Source of the DNA: CBFHWU01 sp965659665
GTDB taxonomy: Bacteria; Bacteroidota; Bacteroidia; Flavobacteriales; Flavobacteriaceae
Reading direction: 5' to 3'
Length of the DNA stretch: 64,000 bases
Assembly (NCBI GenBank): GCA_965659665.1
Contig: CBFHWU010000001.1
Coordinates: forward strand, 11,901 to 75,900
Positions 8,880 through 17,781 of this stretch are shown one piece after another. The translations under genes and the position numbers were made by a program. Positions within the stretch are counted from its first letter, which is position 1, and each line of letters opens with the position of its first letter. Below the pieces are notes generated by a model that saw nothing but the letters and a program-made list of their open reading frames with translations, was not told the DNA's origin and searched no databases.

Positions 8880-9857
8880 ATGACTCGAATACTTACTGGA
8901 ATTCAAAGCACAGGAACTCCACACTTGGGAAATTTATTGGGAGCTATTCTTCCAGCCATTGAAATGGCTAAAGATGACAAAACAGAATCTTTTTTATTTA
9001 TTGCCGATATGCATGCCATTACCCAAATTAAAGACGCTGAACAACTACGTAAAAATACTTTGGCTACCGCAGCAGCGTGGCTCGCTTGTGGATTAAATGC
9101 TAAGATGACATGTTTTTATAGACAATCTGATATTCCTCAGGTAACGGAGTTAGCGTGGTATTTAAATTGTTTTTTCCCTTACAGCCGCATGGCGCTCGCC
9201 CATTCGTTTAAGGACAAATCTGATCGATTGGAAGATGTAAACTCTGGGTTATTCACCTATCCAATGTTAATGGCTGCCGACATTTTACTCTATGATGCGC
9301 AACAAGTACCCGTTGGAAAAGATCAATTACAACACCTTGAAATGACAAGAGATGTAGCCACACGTTTTCATGCTCGGTTAGGCGAAACCTTTGTTATTCC
9401 TGAGGCAAAAGTCACCCAAAACACTAAATACGTCATTGGAACAGATGGAACTAAAATGAGCAAGTCTAAAAACAATATTATTGATATTTTTTTGTCAGAA
9501 AAAAAACTGAAAAAACAAGTAATGAGTATCGCTACTGATAGTACACCTCTTGAAGAACCCAAAGACCCAGATAAGTGTACCGTTTTTCAATTATTTAAGT
9601 TAGTAGCTTCCCCCGAACAGTCCAAAGATATGCGTAGTAAATATCATAAAGGAGGCTTTGGATATGGACATGCAAAACTGGCTCTTTTTGAAGTATTTCT
9701 TGAAAAGTTTAAGCATACAAGGGAAGAATACAATCGTTACATGGATCATCCTGAACTCATCGAGAGTGCGCTTGAAAAAGGGGCTGAACAAGCTCGCGTG
9801 GTTGCCGACGAACTCTTAAGTCGAGTACGAGCAAAGCTAGGGTTAGGATCAAACTAA
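8880..9857 (+). CDS. trpS: Tryptophanyl-tRNA synthetase
   Basis: A 325-residue class I synthetase charging tRNA-Trp. The family N-terminus (TRILTGIQSTGTPHLGN) contains the HIGH-equivalent T-P-H-L-G-N, and KMSKSKNN holds the KMSKS loop; ADILLYDAQQVPVGKDQLQH is the tryptophan-site segment. The frame extends eight codons upstream to a GTG at 8856, but that codon overlaps the last base of the predicted -7 box; the ATG at 8880 restores the usual family start. It converges on dprA with a 9-bp overlap. Confidence 0.97.
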   Translation: MTRILTGIQSTGTPHLGNLLGAILPAIEMAKDDKTESFLFIADMHAITQIKDAEQLRKNTLATAAAWLACGLNAKMTCFYRQSDIPQVTELAWYLNCFFPYSRMALAHSFKDKSDRLEDVNSGLFTYPMLMAADILLYDAQQVPVGKDQLQHLEMTRDVATRFHARLGETFVIPEAKVTQNTKYVIGTDGTKMSKSKNNIIDIFLSEKKLKKQVMSIATDSTPLEEPKDPDKCTVFQLFKLVASPEQSKDMRSKYHKGGFGYGHAKLALFEVFLEKFKHTREEYNRYMDHPELIESALEKGAEQARVVADELLSRVRAKLGLGSN

Positions 9858-10946
9858 CTCGAAAGCCTTTCCAGGCTTGGGACGAACAACCCCCTTCATC
9901 TCTAATTCAAATAGTTCACTAAATACTTTGCTTACCGCCAAAGATGTTTTTATAGCAATAGCATCAATATGATGTATGTTGTTTTCTATACAGTTTACAA
10001 TGAGTTTTTGATCATTGGTTAATGAATTAAAGAGTTCTTTTTGTATTATTTTTATTGTTTTTATTTGTTCCCACCCCATTTGATAAATGATATCTTTAGA
10101 CGAGGTAATTAAGTGTGCGATATGTTTTTTAATGAGGGAATGACAGCCTTGGTGCAAAGGATTGTTAGGAGCCCCTGGTACAGCAAACACCTCGCGATGA
10201 TATTCTTGGGCAAGACGAGCCGTAACCATTGCGCCCCCTTTAACTCTTGATTGAATAACGATACTTGCTTGTGAAATTCCAGCAATGATTCTATTTCTAG
10301 TCAAAAAATTCGATTTTAAAACTTTAGAAGTATTCCAAAATTCAGTAAAATATCCTCCTTTTGGAATCATTTCATTAAGATATTTCCTGTGTTTTTCAGG
10401 GTAGCAATCTTCAATTCCATGAGCTAGACATGCATAGGTAGCCAACCCACAATCAATAGCGGATTCATGAGCTGCAATATCAATACCATAAGCTAAGCCT
10501 GACACAACTATTGGCTCGTAAGGGGTGAGTTCTTTGATAAGTTTTTTGGTAAAATCAATTCCGTATTTATTGGCCTCTCTCGAACCAACGATACTCAATA
10601 TTGGTTTGTTTTTTGGAAAAGGATTTCCTCTGTAAAATAACATTAAAGGGGCATCGGGACATTGAAACAAATGTGATGGATAATCAACATCGTTTAAACC
10701 ACAATAGTTAATATTTTTTTTATTTAGAAAATAATATTCTTTTTGGGCGCGTTCAACAATCAATGTGTTGTGAAGCGATTTCCAAGTTTTAAGCCCGACT
10801 CCGTGAATTGACAAAAAATCATGTTGAGAACAATTAAAAACAGCTACCGCTGATCCAAAGTGATTAATTAGTTTTCGAGCTACATACGGACCAATTCCGT
10901 GTGCAGCCTGAAGTGCTAGAAGGGCTATGTGTTCATTATTGATCAT
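9849..10946 (-). CDS. dprA: DNA-processing protein DprA
   Basis: A 365-residue DprA, which protects incoming single-stranded DNA and loads RecA during natural transformation. An N-terminal helix-hairpin-helix/SAM-like segment (HGIGPYVARKLINHFGS, IHGVGLKTWKSL) precedes the Rossmann-like DprA core: SIVGSREANKYG, VVSGLAYGIDIAAHESAID, GGYFTEF and the RNRIIAGIS region. A winged-helix C-terminal domain (DprA_WH) ends the protein. The start ATG at 10946 fits the family. The neighbouring recA is the functional partner, though it is a separate transcription unit. Confidence 0.95.
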   Translation of the reverse strand: MINNEHIALLALQAAHGIGPYVARKLINHFGSAVAVFNCSQHDFLSIHGVGLKTWKSLHNTLIVERAQKEYYFLNKKNINYCGLNDVDYPSHLFQCPDAPLMLFYRGNPFPKNKPILSIVGSREANKYGIDFTKKLIKELTPYEPIVVSGLAYGIDIAAHESAIDCGLATYACLAHGIEDCYPEKHRKYLNEMIPKGGYFTEFWNTSKVLKSNFLTRNRIIAGISQASIVIQSRVKGGAMVTARLAQEYHREVFAVPGAPNNPLHQGCHSLIKKHIAHLITSSKDIIYQMGWEQIKTIKIIQKELFNSLTNDQKLIVNCIENNIHHIDAIAIKTSLAVSKVFSELFELEMKGVVRPKPGKAFELV

Positions 10947-11002
10947 GGAGTTAAAGCTAAAATATAAAAAACATTGGACTTTTTTAGAAGATCAAAAAAG
11001 CA

Positions 11003-11010
11003 TAAATTTG
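11003..11010 (+). promoter_or_regulatory. Predicted -7 box for the HU-CCDC81/SPOR gene; leaderless arrangement
   Basis: TAAATTTG matches TAnnTTTG exactly. Only four bases (11011-11014) separate it from the ATG at 11015, so the transcript would start at the initiation codon. A -33 TTG is not well placed. Confidence 0.5.
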
Positions 11011-11014
11011 TATT

Positions 11015-11932
11015 ATGGATGTAAGCCAACATATCAGCGCACTCTTGTTTCGTTTCGATTGCGTCACTGTCCCAGGATTCGGATCTTTTTTAGGTCAAAG
11101 AATTTCTGCAGTCATTGATGAAGAGAAAAGCGTAGTATATCCTCCCTTCAAAGCAATTTCATTTAATAGTCAACTTCAGTTTAATGATGGATTATTAGCA
11201 AACGAAATTGCCCGTTCATCTGGTATTCGGTATGAAGAAGCGGTATTGGACATTCAACGTCAAGTCGCGATTTGGAACCGTAGGCTACAAGCAGGAAATA
11301 TTCAAATAAATCGTTTAGGTACTCTTGAGCTTAACGAGGAAGGAAATGTGGTGTTTACTCCTTTTAGTCAATACAATCATCTTGCTGAAACATATGGTTT
11401 ATCGGAATGTAGTATTCAGCCGATCAACCGAACCGTTTATGCTGATCAAACATATGAATTAGAGAAAAAAATTCCGATTTATTTTACTCCACGCAAACGT
11501 AACTTGAGCAAAATTGTTCGTTATGTTGCAGCTGCTGCCCTGGTGTTTGCAGTTGCAAATGTTGGTTATAATAGTGTACAAGAGAATCAGTTTATTTCCC
11601 AAAAACAAGCGCTTTTTGAACAAGCTCAACGAGAAGTTCAACAAGCTGTTTTTGATATGGGAAAGTTATCTTCTTTGGATATTGCTGTTCAAACTTCTAC
11701 TGTGAAAAAATATCATATCATTGGTGGAGCTTTTCGTATTGAAGAAAACGCGGGTCGATTGGTCAAAAAATTAAAAAGAAAAGGATATTTCAATGCTGCA
11801 CGATTAGCTCCTAATGCTAATGGTCTTCATCCTGTATCCTTTGGTTCATATGCTTCAAAAAATGAGGCCCTTGTGGTATTACGACAAGTCCAAAAAGAGG
11901 AGATTCGTGATGCATGGCTACTTAAACAATAA
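11015..11932 (+). CDS. HU-CCDC81 and SPOR domain-containing protein
   Basis: A 305-residue bitopic membrane protein typical of Bacteroidota. An N-terminal HU-like CCDC81 domain (1-about 125; signature LLFRFDCVTVPGFGSFLGQR) precedes a basic juxtamembrane segment, a transmembrane helix near residues 170-185 (VRYVAAAALVFAVANVGY), a linker and a C-terminal SPOR domain (about 230-305; YHIIGGAFRIEENAGRLVKKLKRKG). SPOR domains bind septal, denuded-glycan peptidoglycan, so a division or envelope role is likely (inference). It is followed six bases later by the thioesterase gene. Confidence 0.88.
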   Translation: MDVSQHISALLFRFDCVTVPGFGSFLGQRISAVIDEEKSVVYPPFKAISFNSQLQFNDGLLANEIARSSGIRYEEAVLDIQRQVAIWNRRLQAGNIQINRLGTLELNEEGNVVFTPFSQYNHLAETYGLSECSIQPINRTVYADQTYELEKKIPIYFTPRKRNLSKIVRYVAAAALVFAVANVGYNSVQENQFISQKQALFEQAQREVQQAVFDMGKLSSLDIAVQTSTVKKYHIIGGAFRIEENAGRLVKKLKRKGYFNAARLAPNANGLHPVSFGSYASKNEALVVLRQVQKEEIRDAWLLKQ

Positions 11933-11938
11933 ATTACG

Positions 11939-12451
11939 ATGACCCCAAAAACACCAGAACAGTCAAAAACAGTGATGACTGACTTGGTGCTTCCTAGCGA
12001 CACCAATCCAATCAACAATTTATTTGGAGGAGAATTACTGGCACGAATGGATCGTGCGGCTTGTATAGCTTCAGAGCGTCATTCAGGCCACATAGTAGTA
12101 ACCGCTTCTGTTAATCATGTACATTTTAGTAAGCCTGTTCCGTTGGGAGCTGTACTTACTCTTGAGGCTAAAGTATCTCGAGCTTTTGAAACATCTATTG
12201 AGGTTTTTATCGATGTTTGGATGGAAAAATTAGGGGGGGATACCCCCGAAAAAGTGAACGAAGCGATTTATACTTTTGTTGCTGTGGATCAAAACGGTAA
12301 GCCGATACGAGTGCCCCCTGTTGTTCCACAATCAGAACTAGAACACCAACGTTATGATGCGGCTTTACGCAGACGACAATTAAGTCTAATTTTAGCAGGT
12401 AAACTGAATCCCGATCAAGCAACAGAATTAAAAGCGCTGTTTACTCAATAA
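11939..12451 (+). CDS. Acyl-CoA thioesterase, hotdog fold (YciA-like)
   Basis: A 170-residue single hotdog domain that hydrolyses acyl-CoA thioesters. The catalytic region reads TNPINNLFGGELLARMDRAACIASERHSG with the conserved N/G-G-x-L-L-x-x-M-D, then VTASVNHVHFSKPVPLGAVL and a YTFVAVD strand. The C-terminus is a short helical tail. It is probably co-transcribed with the SPOR gene (6-nt gap) and converges with the nuclease gene, overlapping by 11 bases. The substrate chain length cannot be read from the sequence. Confidence 0.9.
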   Translation: MTPKTPEQSKTVMTDLVLPSDTNPINNLFGGELLARMDRAACIASERHSGHIVVTASVNHVHFSKPVPLGAVLTLEAKVSRAFETSIEVFIDVWMEKLGGDTPEKVNEAIYTFVAVDQNGKPIRVPPVVPQSELEHQRYDAALRRRQLSLILAGKLNPDQATELKALFTQ

Positions 12452-13493
12452 GCTTCACTATATAGGCGTATACTGGGTAGTGGTCACTGTAACCGTTGGT
12501 AAACTTTCCACCAGCAAAACTCCGAAAAGGATACCCTTTATATCTTCCTTTAGGATTAATCAAAAAAGATTTATTAAAAATCCCCACTTTTTTTAGGAAC
12601 CAGCTATGATCATTGGCAGGGAGCCAAGACGGGCTAAAAATCATTTGATCCAAAACATCCCACTGATCACGATAACAACTCGTACCTAAACCTTGTTTGT
12701 GTGCTTTTTCTAATGGATTGTATAAGGAATTAGTCGAAATAGCTTGTTCTTTAGAAGAAACGGTTTTTAAAATACTTTTGATGCTTTTATTGGTAGGGTT
12801 GTCATTAAAATCCCCCATTGTAATCACTTTTGAGTTGGGTTTGACATATAAAATAGAATCAAAAATTCTTTGATTGAGTTTTGCAGCTTTTATTCTTAAG
12901 GGTTCACTCCTCTCTTGCCCACCACTTCTTGAAGGCCAATGATTAACGATAAAATGCAGCTCTTCTTTGTCAATTTCTCCTGCTACAACGAGTTGATCTC
13001 TTGTAAAATCTCGTTCGCCCTCCTCATCTCTTAAAAATAAAGTGTGTTTATTGAAACTTGTCGGAATAAAATATTCTTTTTGATACAAGAGGGCAACATC
13101 AATACCTCTTTCATCTGGAGATTCGAAATGAATAATCCCGTAGTTAAAACGTTTGAGAATAGGTTCCTGGATCAAGTCATCGAGTACTTTTCTGTTTTCT
13201 ACTTCACATAAGCCCATTATAACGGGGGCATTTCGGGTTGTTTCATAACCAATTTGTCCGATAACTTGTGCAGTATTTTGAAGTTTTTTTTGATAAATAT
13301 CCTCTGTCCATCGGTCGCGTCCTTCTGGAGTTCGATCATCATCACGAGTCAAAGGATCATCAATGGCATCAAAAAGATTTTCTACATTATAAAATGAAAT
13401 AGTGTGAATATTATATTGAAGTTTTTCGTTTTGACCTAAGCTAATTAAGCTCACAAATAAACTTAACAAGACAATTTTTTTTCTAGTAAACAT
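12441..13493 (-). CDS. Secreted endonuclease/exonuclease/phosphatase family protein
   Basis: A 350-residue EEP-superfamily enzyme with an N-terminal signal peptide (to about residue 21). Catalytic blocks are visible: YNVENLFD (metal-binding N and E region), LCEVENR, H-W-P-S-R (HFIVNHWPSRSGG), GDFNDN at 227-232, and the terminal S-D-H near residue 335. EEP enzymes cleave nucleic acid or other phosphodiesters with Mg2+. It lacks a type IX tail, so it is probably periplasmic or outer-membrane-associated. It is divergent from, and 92 bp away from, the TonB receptor, and together with endonuclease I suggests extracellular DNA breakdown. Confidence 0.88.
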   Translation of the reverse strand: MFTRKKIVLLSLFVSLISLGQNEKLQYNIHTISFYNVENLFDAIDDPLTRDDDRTPEGRDRWTEDIYQKKLQNTAQVIGQIGYETTRNAPVIMGLCEVENRKVLDDLIQEPILKRFNYGIIHFESPDERGIDVALLYQKEYFIPTSFNKHTLFLRDEEGERDFTRDQLVVAGEIDKEELHFIVNHWPSRSGGQERSEPLRIKAAKLNQRIFDSILYVKPNSKVITMGDFNDNPTNKSIKSILKTVSSKEQAISTNSLYNPLEKAHKQGLGTSCYRDQWDVLDQMIFSPSWLPANDHSWFLKKVGIFNKSFLINPKGRYKGYPFRSFAGGKFTNGYSDHYPVYAYIVKLIE

Positions 13494-13585
13494 GTTTAAT
13501 TTTTTTTCTAAAATTGTATGTAAATTTAAATTTTATTGTGAAATTAGTAAATAATTAATTGACCTAAATTGAGACACAAAAAATC

Positions 13586-16339
13586 ATGAAATTCATTTCT
13601 TTATTTGCCATCACAATCTGTTTTACTTTGTCTGCTCAGCTAGGAGAAGTAAATGCCATTGTAGTTGATGCTTACAGTTTACAACCCATCGAACAAGTTC
13701 AAGCAGAATTACAAAACGCCAAAACGATATCTTTATCTGACGCTTTTGGACAAGTAACGTTTAAAGGACTTCAATACGGCAAAGATGTTATTGAATTTAA
13801 AGCGGAAGGGTATTCTACTCAACTATTAAAGTTTAATCTTGAAGGATCAAGCCTAGATTTAGGTCAGATATTACTTTTTCCAGGGGCATCAGAAGAATTG
13901 GATGATGGTTGGGATTTTTCAAGAATTACACTTTCTGACGATGAACTTAATGACGATACTAGTGCAGCAGACAATGTGTCGGGATTAATCCAATCTTCTA
14001 TGGATGTATTCAACAGAGCCGCAGCCTTTGAGTTTAGTTCCTCTTTTTTTAAAATACGTGGTTTAGACTCCGAAAACGGAAAGGTTTTGATCAATGGAAT
14101 TTCAATGAATAAAATGTTTAATGGTCGACCACAATGGAGCAATTGGGGGGGAATAAATGATGTTACACGCAATCAAGAATACTCTAACGGAATTAGTGCA
14201 TCAGATTATACTTTTGGCGGTATGCTGGGGTCATCTAATATTAACACAAGAGCTTCTTCATATCGAAGAGGCGGTCGAATAACGTATTCTTCATCCAATC
14301 GTAGCTATTCCAACAGAGTACTTGCAAGTTATGCGAGTGGTACCAATGCTGATGGATGGGCTTATGCTTTAGCTGTGGGTAGCCGTTGGGGGAAAGAAGG
14401 ATATCAAGATGCGAGCTTTTATGAAGCACAATCCTTTTTTCTGTCTATCGAAAAAAATCTAGGCGAAAACCATAGCCTAAATTTTACCGCAATTTACACT
14501 CCAAATAGTAGAGGAAAATCTTCTCCCAATACCCAGGAAGTATACGATCTACGTGATATTCGATACAACGAATATTGGGGGTGGCAAGAGGGTAAAAAAC
14601 GAAACTCAAGAGTGAAGCGAGTTGAAGAACCCATTTTTATGCTTAATCATTACTGGGATGTAAGTCCAAAAACATCGCTGAACACCAATATTGCTTATCA
14701 ATTTGGGGAACTTGGAAACAGCCGATTGGATTATGCAGGCGGAAAAAACCCTAGCCCAGCGTATTATCAGAACTTACCCAGTTATTTCTTAGCGGATGAC
14801 GATGGACCTGATTATGAAAAAGTCTACAAATACCAACAACAATTTATTCAAAATGGACAAATTGATTGGAATAGAATTTACGATGCCAATATAAATAATG
14901 CTAACGAGGGCCTTAGTGCAGCCTACGTATTGTATGAAGACAGAAGTGACGACAAGCAGTTTACTTTTAATACGATTTTAGATAGCAGAATAAATGAACA
15001 TCTGCAACTCAATGGATCGTTAACTTATCAAAAATTAAAGGCGCATAATTTTGCAGAAATCTTAGACCTTTTAGGGGGTTCTTATTATTTAAACCAAGAT
15101 TCGTTTGGTGCCCCTCAAAGCTACAATTTGAATGAACCCAACCTAAGAGTAGGGGAAGGAGATACGTTCAGATACAATTATAATATGTTAGCGACGGCTT
15201 CAGAATTGTTTTTTCAGACAAAATTCAACTATAATGCGATTGATTTTTTTACTGCAATAACAGTTGGGGAAACTACCTATCAGCGTGAGGGGTTATATCG
15301 CAATGAAGCATTTTTGGATAATTCCTTTGGAAAAAGTAAAAAATTAAATTTTACAACTTTGGGCATTAAAGCAGGGGCCACAATTAAGCTCACAGGACGT
15401 CATCTGATCGATATCCATGGGGCTTATCTTCAAAAGCCACCAAGTCTTAGAAACACATTTTCTAATTCAAGAGAGAATAATGTTGTTGTGGGCGACTTTG
15501 TTGACAGTGCATTAAGTGAAGAGGTCGTCACTTCAGCAGATATTAGTTACTTGTATCGTTCCTCATTAGCCAATATTCGCTTGACTACTTTTTATACACA
15601 GATTGAAGATGTGAATGAAATTTCATTTTTTTATGCTGATGGAATTGGAGGGGATAACACCGCGTTTGTTCAAGAAGTTTTACAAGGGATTAATAAACAG
15701 CATATTGGGGTGGAGTTTGGTGGAGAGCTTCAAGTTATTCCATCAGTAAAGTTTAAAGCAGCAGCATCAGTGGGAGAATATATATACAGTAACAACCCTG
15801 AAATTTATTTCACCTCTAGTGATTTTGAAATGGGCTTTGTCGGTTTTGAAACAACTAAATTAGAAAACTATAAATTGGCAGGAGGGCCACAACGGGCTTA
15901 CTCACTTGGCTTTGAGTATCGTGACCCAAAATTTTGGTGGTTTGGTGCAACCACTAACTTTTTTAGCAATACTTATTTGGATGTGAGTCCAATTACACGT
16001 TCAAGCAACTTCTATTTAGATGATGATGGATTACCATTTCAAGATTATGATCCAGACATTGCGAGAGAATTATTACCCCAAGAAAAATTTAACGACTACA
16101 TGGTTGTGAATTTAGTAGGAGGAAAGTCGTGGAAAATAAATGACTATTATATTGGCTTGTTTGTTAGTATCAACAACTTATTAGGAGAAACTTACAAAAC
16201 AGGTGGTTTTGAACAGGGTCGTAATGCTAATTTCAGACAATTAGGTGAAGATACATCCCTTTCAACACGAGTCTTTGGCCCAAAATACTGGTATGGCCGA
16301 GGAACTACTTATTTTATAAATCTTAATGTTCGCTTTTAA
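13586..16339 (+). CDS. TonB-dependent receptor with carboxypeptidase-like N-terminal domain
   Basis: A 917-residue outer-membrane active transporter. After the signal peptide (to about residue 18) comes a carboxypeptidase-regulatory-like domain (about 22-95; VNAIVVDAYSLQPIEQVQAEL), then the plug (about 125-250; VLINGISMNKMFNGRPQWSNWGG) and a 22-strand barrel ending in an aromatic C-terminus (YFINLNVRF). Energy would come from TonB/ExbBD elsewhere. The downstream DUF5689 lipoprotein overlaps its stop by one base, in the position a SusD-like partner usually occupies. The flanking nucleases suggest a nucleic-acid-derived substrate (inference). Confidence 0.92.
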   Translation: MKFISLFAITICFTLSAQLGEVNAIVVDAYSLQPIEQVQAELQNAKTISLSDAFGQVTFKGLQYGKDVIEFKAEGYSTQLLKFNLEGSSLDLGQILLFPGASEELDDGWDFSRITLSDDELNDDTSAADNVSGLIQSSMDVFNRAAAFEFSSSFFKIRGLDSENGKVLINGISMNKMFNGRPQWSNWGGINDVTRNQEYSNGISASDYTFGGMLGSSNINTRASSYRRGGRITYSSSNRSYSNRVLASYASGTNADGWAYALAVGSRWGKEGYQDASFYEAQSFFLSIEKNLGENHSLNFTAIYTPNSRGKSSPNTQEVYDLRDIRYNEYWGWQEGKKRNSRVKRVEEPIFMLNHYWDVSPKTSLNTNIAYQFGELGNSRLDYAGGKNPSPAYYQNLPSYFLADDDGPDYEKVYKYQQQFIQNGQIDWNRIYDANINNANEGLSAAYVLYEDRSDDKQFTFNTILDSRINEHLQLNGSLTYQKLKAHNFAEILDLLGGSYYLNQDSFGAPQSYNLNEPNLRVGEGDTFRYNYNMLATASELFFQTKFNYNAIDFFTAITVGETTYQREGLYRNEAFLDNSFGKSKKLNFTTLGIKAGATIKLTGRHLIDIHGAYLQKPPSLRNTFSNSRENNVVVGDFVDSALSEEVVTSADISYLYRSSLANIRLTTFYTQIEDVNEISFFYADGIGGDNTAFVQEVLQGINKQHIGVEFGGELQVIPSVKFKAAASVGEYIYSNNPEIYFTSSDFEMGFVGFETTKLENYKLAGGPQRAYSLGFEYRDPKFWWFGATTNFFSNTYLDVSPITRSSNFYLDDDGLPFQDYDPDIARELLPQEKFNDYMVVNLVGGKSWKINDYYIGLFVSINNLLGETYKTGGFEQGRNANFRQLGEDTSLSTRVFGPKYWYGRGTTYFINLNVRF

Positions 16340-17775
16340 TGAAAACCCTAGACTACATAAAAATGAAAACAAAAAACAATTTTTCGATTATAGCAATATT
16401 TTTGCTCGCTGTCTTTACAGCGTCTTGTGTTCAAGATGACTTCTCTATTCCAAGAAGTCTTGGAGATGAAGAAAATGCACAATTACAATTGTTATTTACT
16501 GAAGTTGAAAACGGATCAAAAGCGATGGTAGATATCGCCTATGTAAAAGAACTGTTTGTTTCGGGTCAACCTGTTGAAATTAGTTCTGATTTGGTTTTGA
16601 AAGGCTATGTGACTACGTCCGACGCTTCTGGCAATTTTTACAAAGAATTTTTTATACAAGATACTCCCTCTGACCCCACATCGGCGATCAAAATTTCAGC
16701 AGATGTTGTCGATTCTTACAACAGATTTAATATTGGTCGAGAACTATATATCGATCTTAAAGGACTTAGTGTAGGTGAGGTTCGAAGCGGAGATGGTGTA
16801 GTTACTATTGGCGAAAATATTAATCAAGATAATGAAGTCGAGATGATTCGTTCCTTGAGTATTAATGCTCATATTTTTAGATCGCCAACAACAGAAACGA
16901 TTTTTCCTACGGAAGTGAAGTTATCCCAGATTAGCAATGCTCATTTAGGAATGCAAGTACTTGTTAATGATGTAGGATTTGTTGCCAATGAAAAAGGACT
17001 TCCTTTTGTAGACCCACAAGACAGCTACGATACGCAACGTACTCTTGAAGCATGTGAAGGATTTTCCAAATCCAATTTCATTTTAGAAACCAGCGCTTTT
17101 GCAAACTTTAGTCAAGTACCTATTCCCTCTGGTAATGGAAGTTTAATTGGAATTATAAATAAAACCTATAATGGAAGTGACTTGGTATTGGTTTTAAATG
17201 ACTTAGAAAGTATTGATTTGACAAATTCTGATTGTGAGCTTTTGAACTTAGATGACTTTACAACAGTTTTTGAAGAAAAATTTGATGACCTTCAGGACAA
17301 TACGAATTTGAATTTAGCGGGATGGATTAACGTCGCTGAAGAAGGGAGTGAATTATGGACTGAACAAATCTTTGGGGGCAATGGATATACAGAGTTTAGT
17401 GCTTATCGCACAGGAGATAATGTCAATATTGGCTGGTTAGTGACCCCTGCTTTCGATTTGGGAGGCGGAAGTAACTATATCAACTTTAAAACAGCTCAAC
17501 ATCATTTAGATGATGCCGATAACAACACATTGGAAGTATTTGTCTCTGCAGATTTTGACGGTACAAATGTACCCTCAGCTACTTGGGAGGAGATTCCAGT
17601 AACATTACCAGATACAAGTACACAATGGTATCAGTTTATTGATGCGGGATTAATTGATGTATCCAACTATTCTGGGACACTGTATTTGGCGTTTAAATAT
17701 ACAGGTTCAGGGAATAACACTTCTTTGGATGGGGGTTATTTTGTAGATGATGTTCTGTTTTTATCCTCTAATTGA
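16339..17775 (+). CDS. DUF5689 surface lipoprotein with choice-of-anchor domain
   Basis: A 478-residue lipoprotein; the lipobox cysteine follows IFLLAVFTAS near residue 30. The N-terminal half (about 45-310) matches the DUF5689 family, an OB-like binding module seen next to secreted nucleases in Bacteroidota. The C-terminal half (about 320-478; FEEKFDDL, WLVTPAFDLGG, Y-F-V-D-D-V-L-F) is a choice-of-anchor J beta-sandwich. Two starts are possible: the ATG at 16339, which overlaps the receptor stop (TAATG), or the ATG at 16363, which gives a more standard signal peptide. It probably acts as a cell-surface partner of the receptor. Confidence 0.8.
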   Translation: MKTLDYIKMKTKNNFSIIAIFLLAVFTASCVQDDFSIPRSLGDEENAQLQLLFTEVENGSKAMVDIAYVKELFVSGQPVEISSDLVLKGYVTTSDASGNFYKEFFIQDTPSDPTSAIKISADVVDSYNRFNIGRELYIDLKGLSVGEVRSGDGVVTIGENINQDNEVEMIRSLSINAHIFRSPTTETIFPTEVKLSQISNAHLGMQVLVNDVGFVANEKGLPFVDPQDSYDTQRTLEACEGFSKSNFILETSAFANFSQVPIPSGNGSLIGIINKTYNGSDLVLVLNDLESIDLTNSDCELLNLDDFTTVFEEKFDDLQDNTNLNLAGWINVAEEGSELWTEQIFGGNGYTEFSAYRTGDNVNIGWLVTPAFDLGGGSNYINFKTAQHHLDDADNNTLEVFVSADFDGTNVPSATWEEIPVTLPDTSTQWYQFIDAGLIDVSNYSGTLYLAFKYTGSGNNTSLDGGYFVDDVLFLSSN

Positions 17776-17781
17776 TTTATT

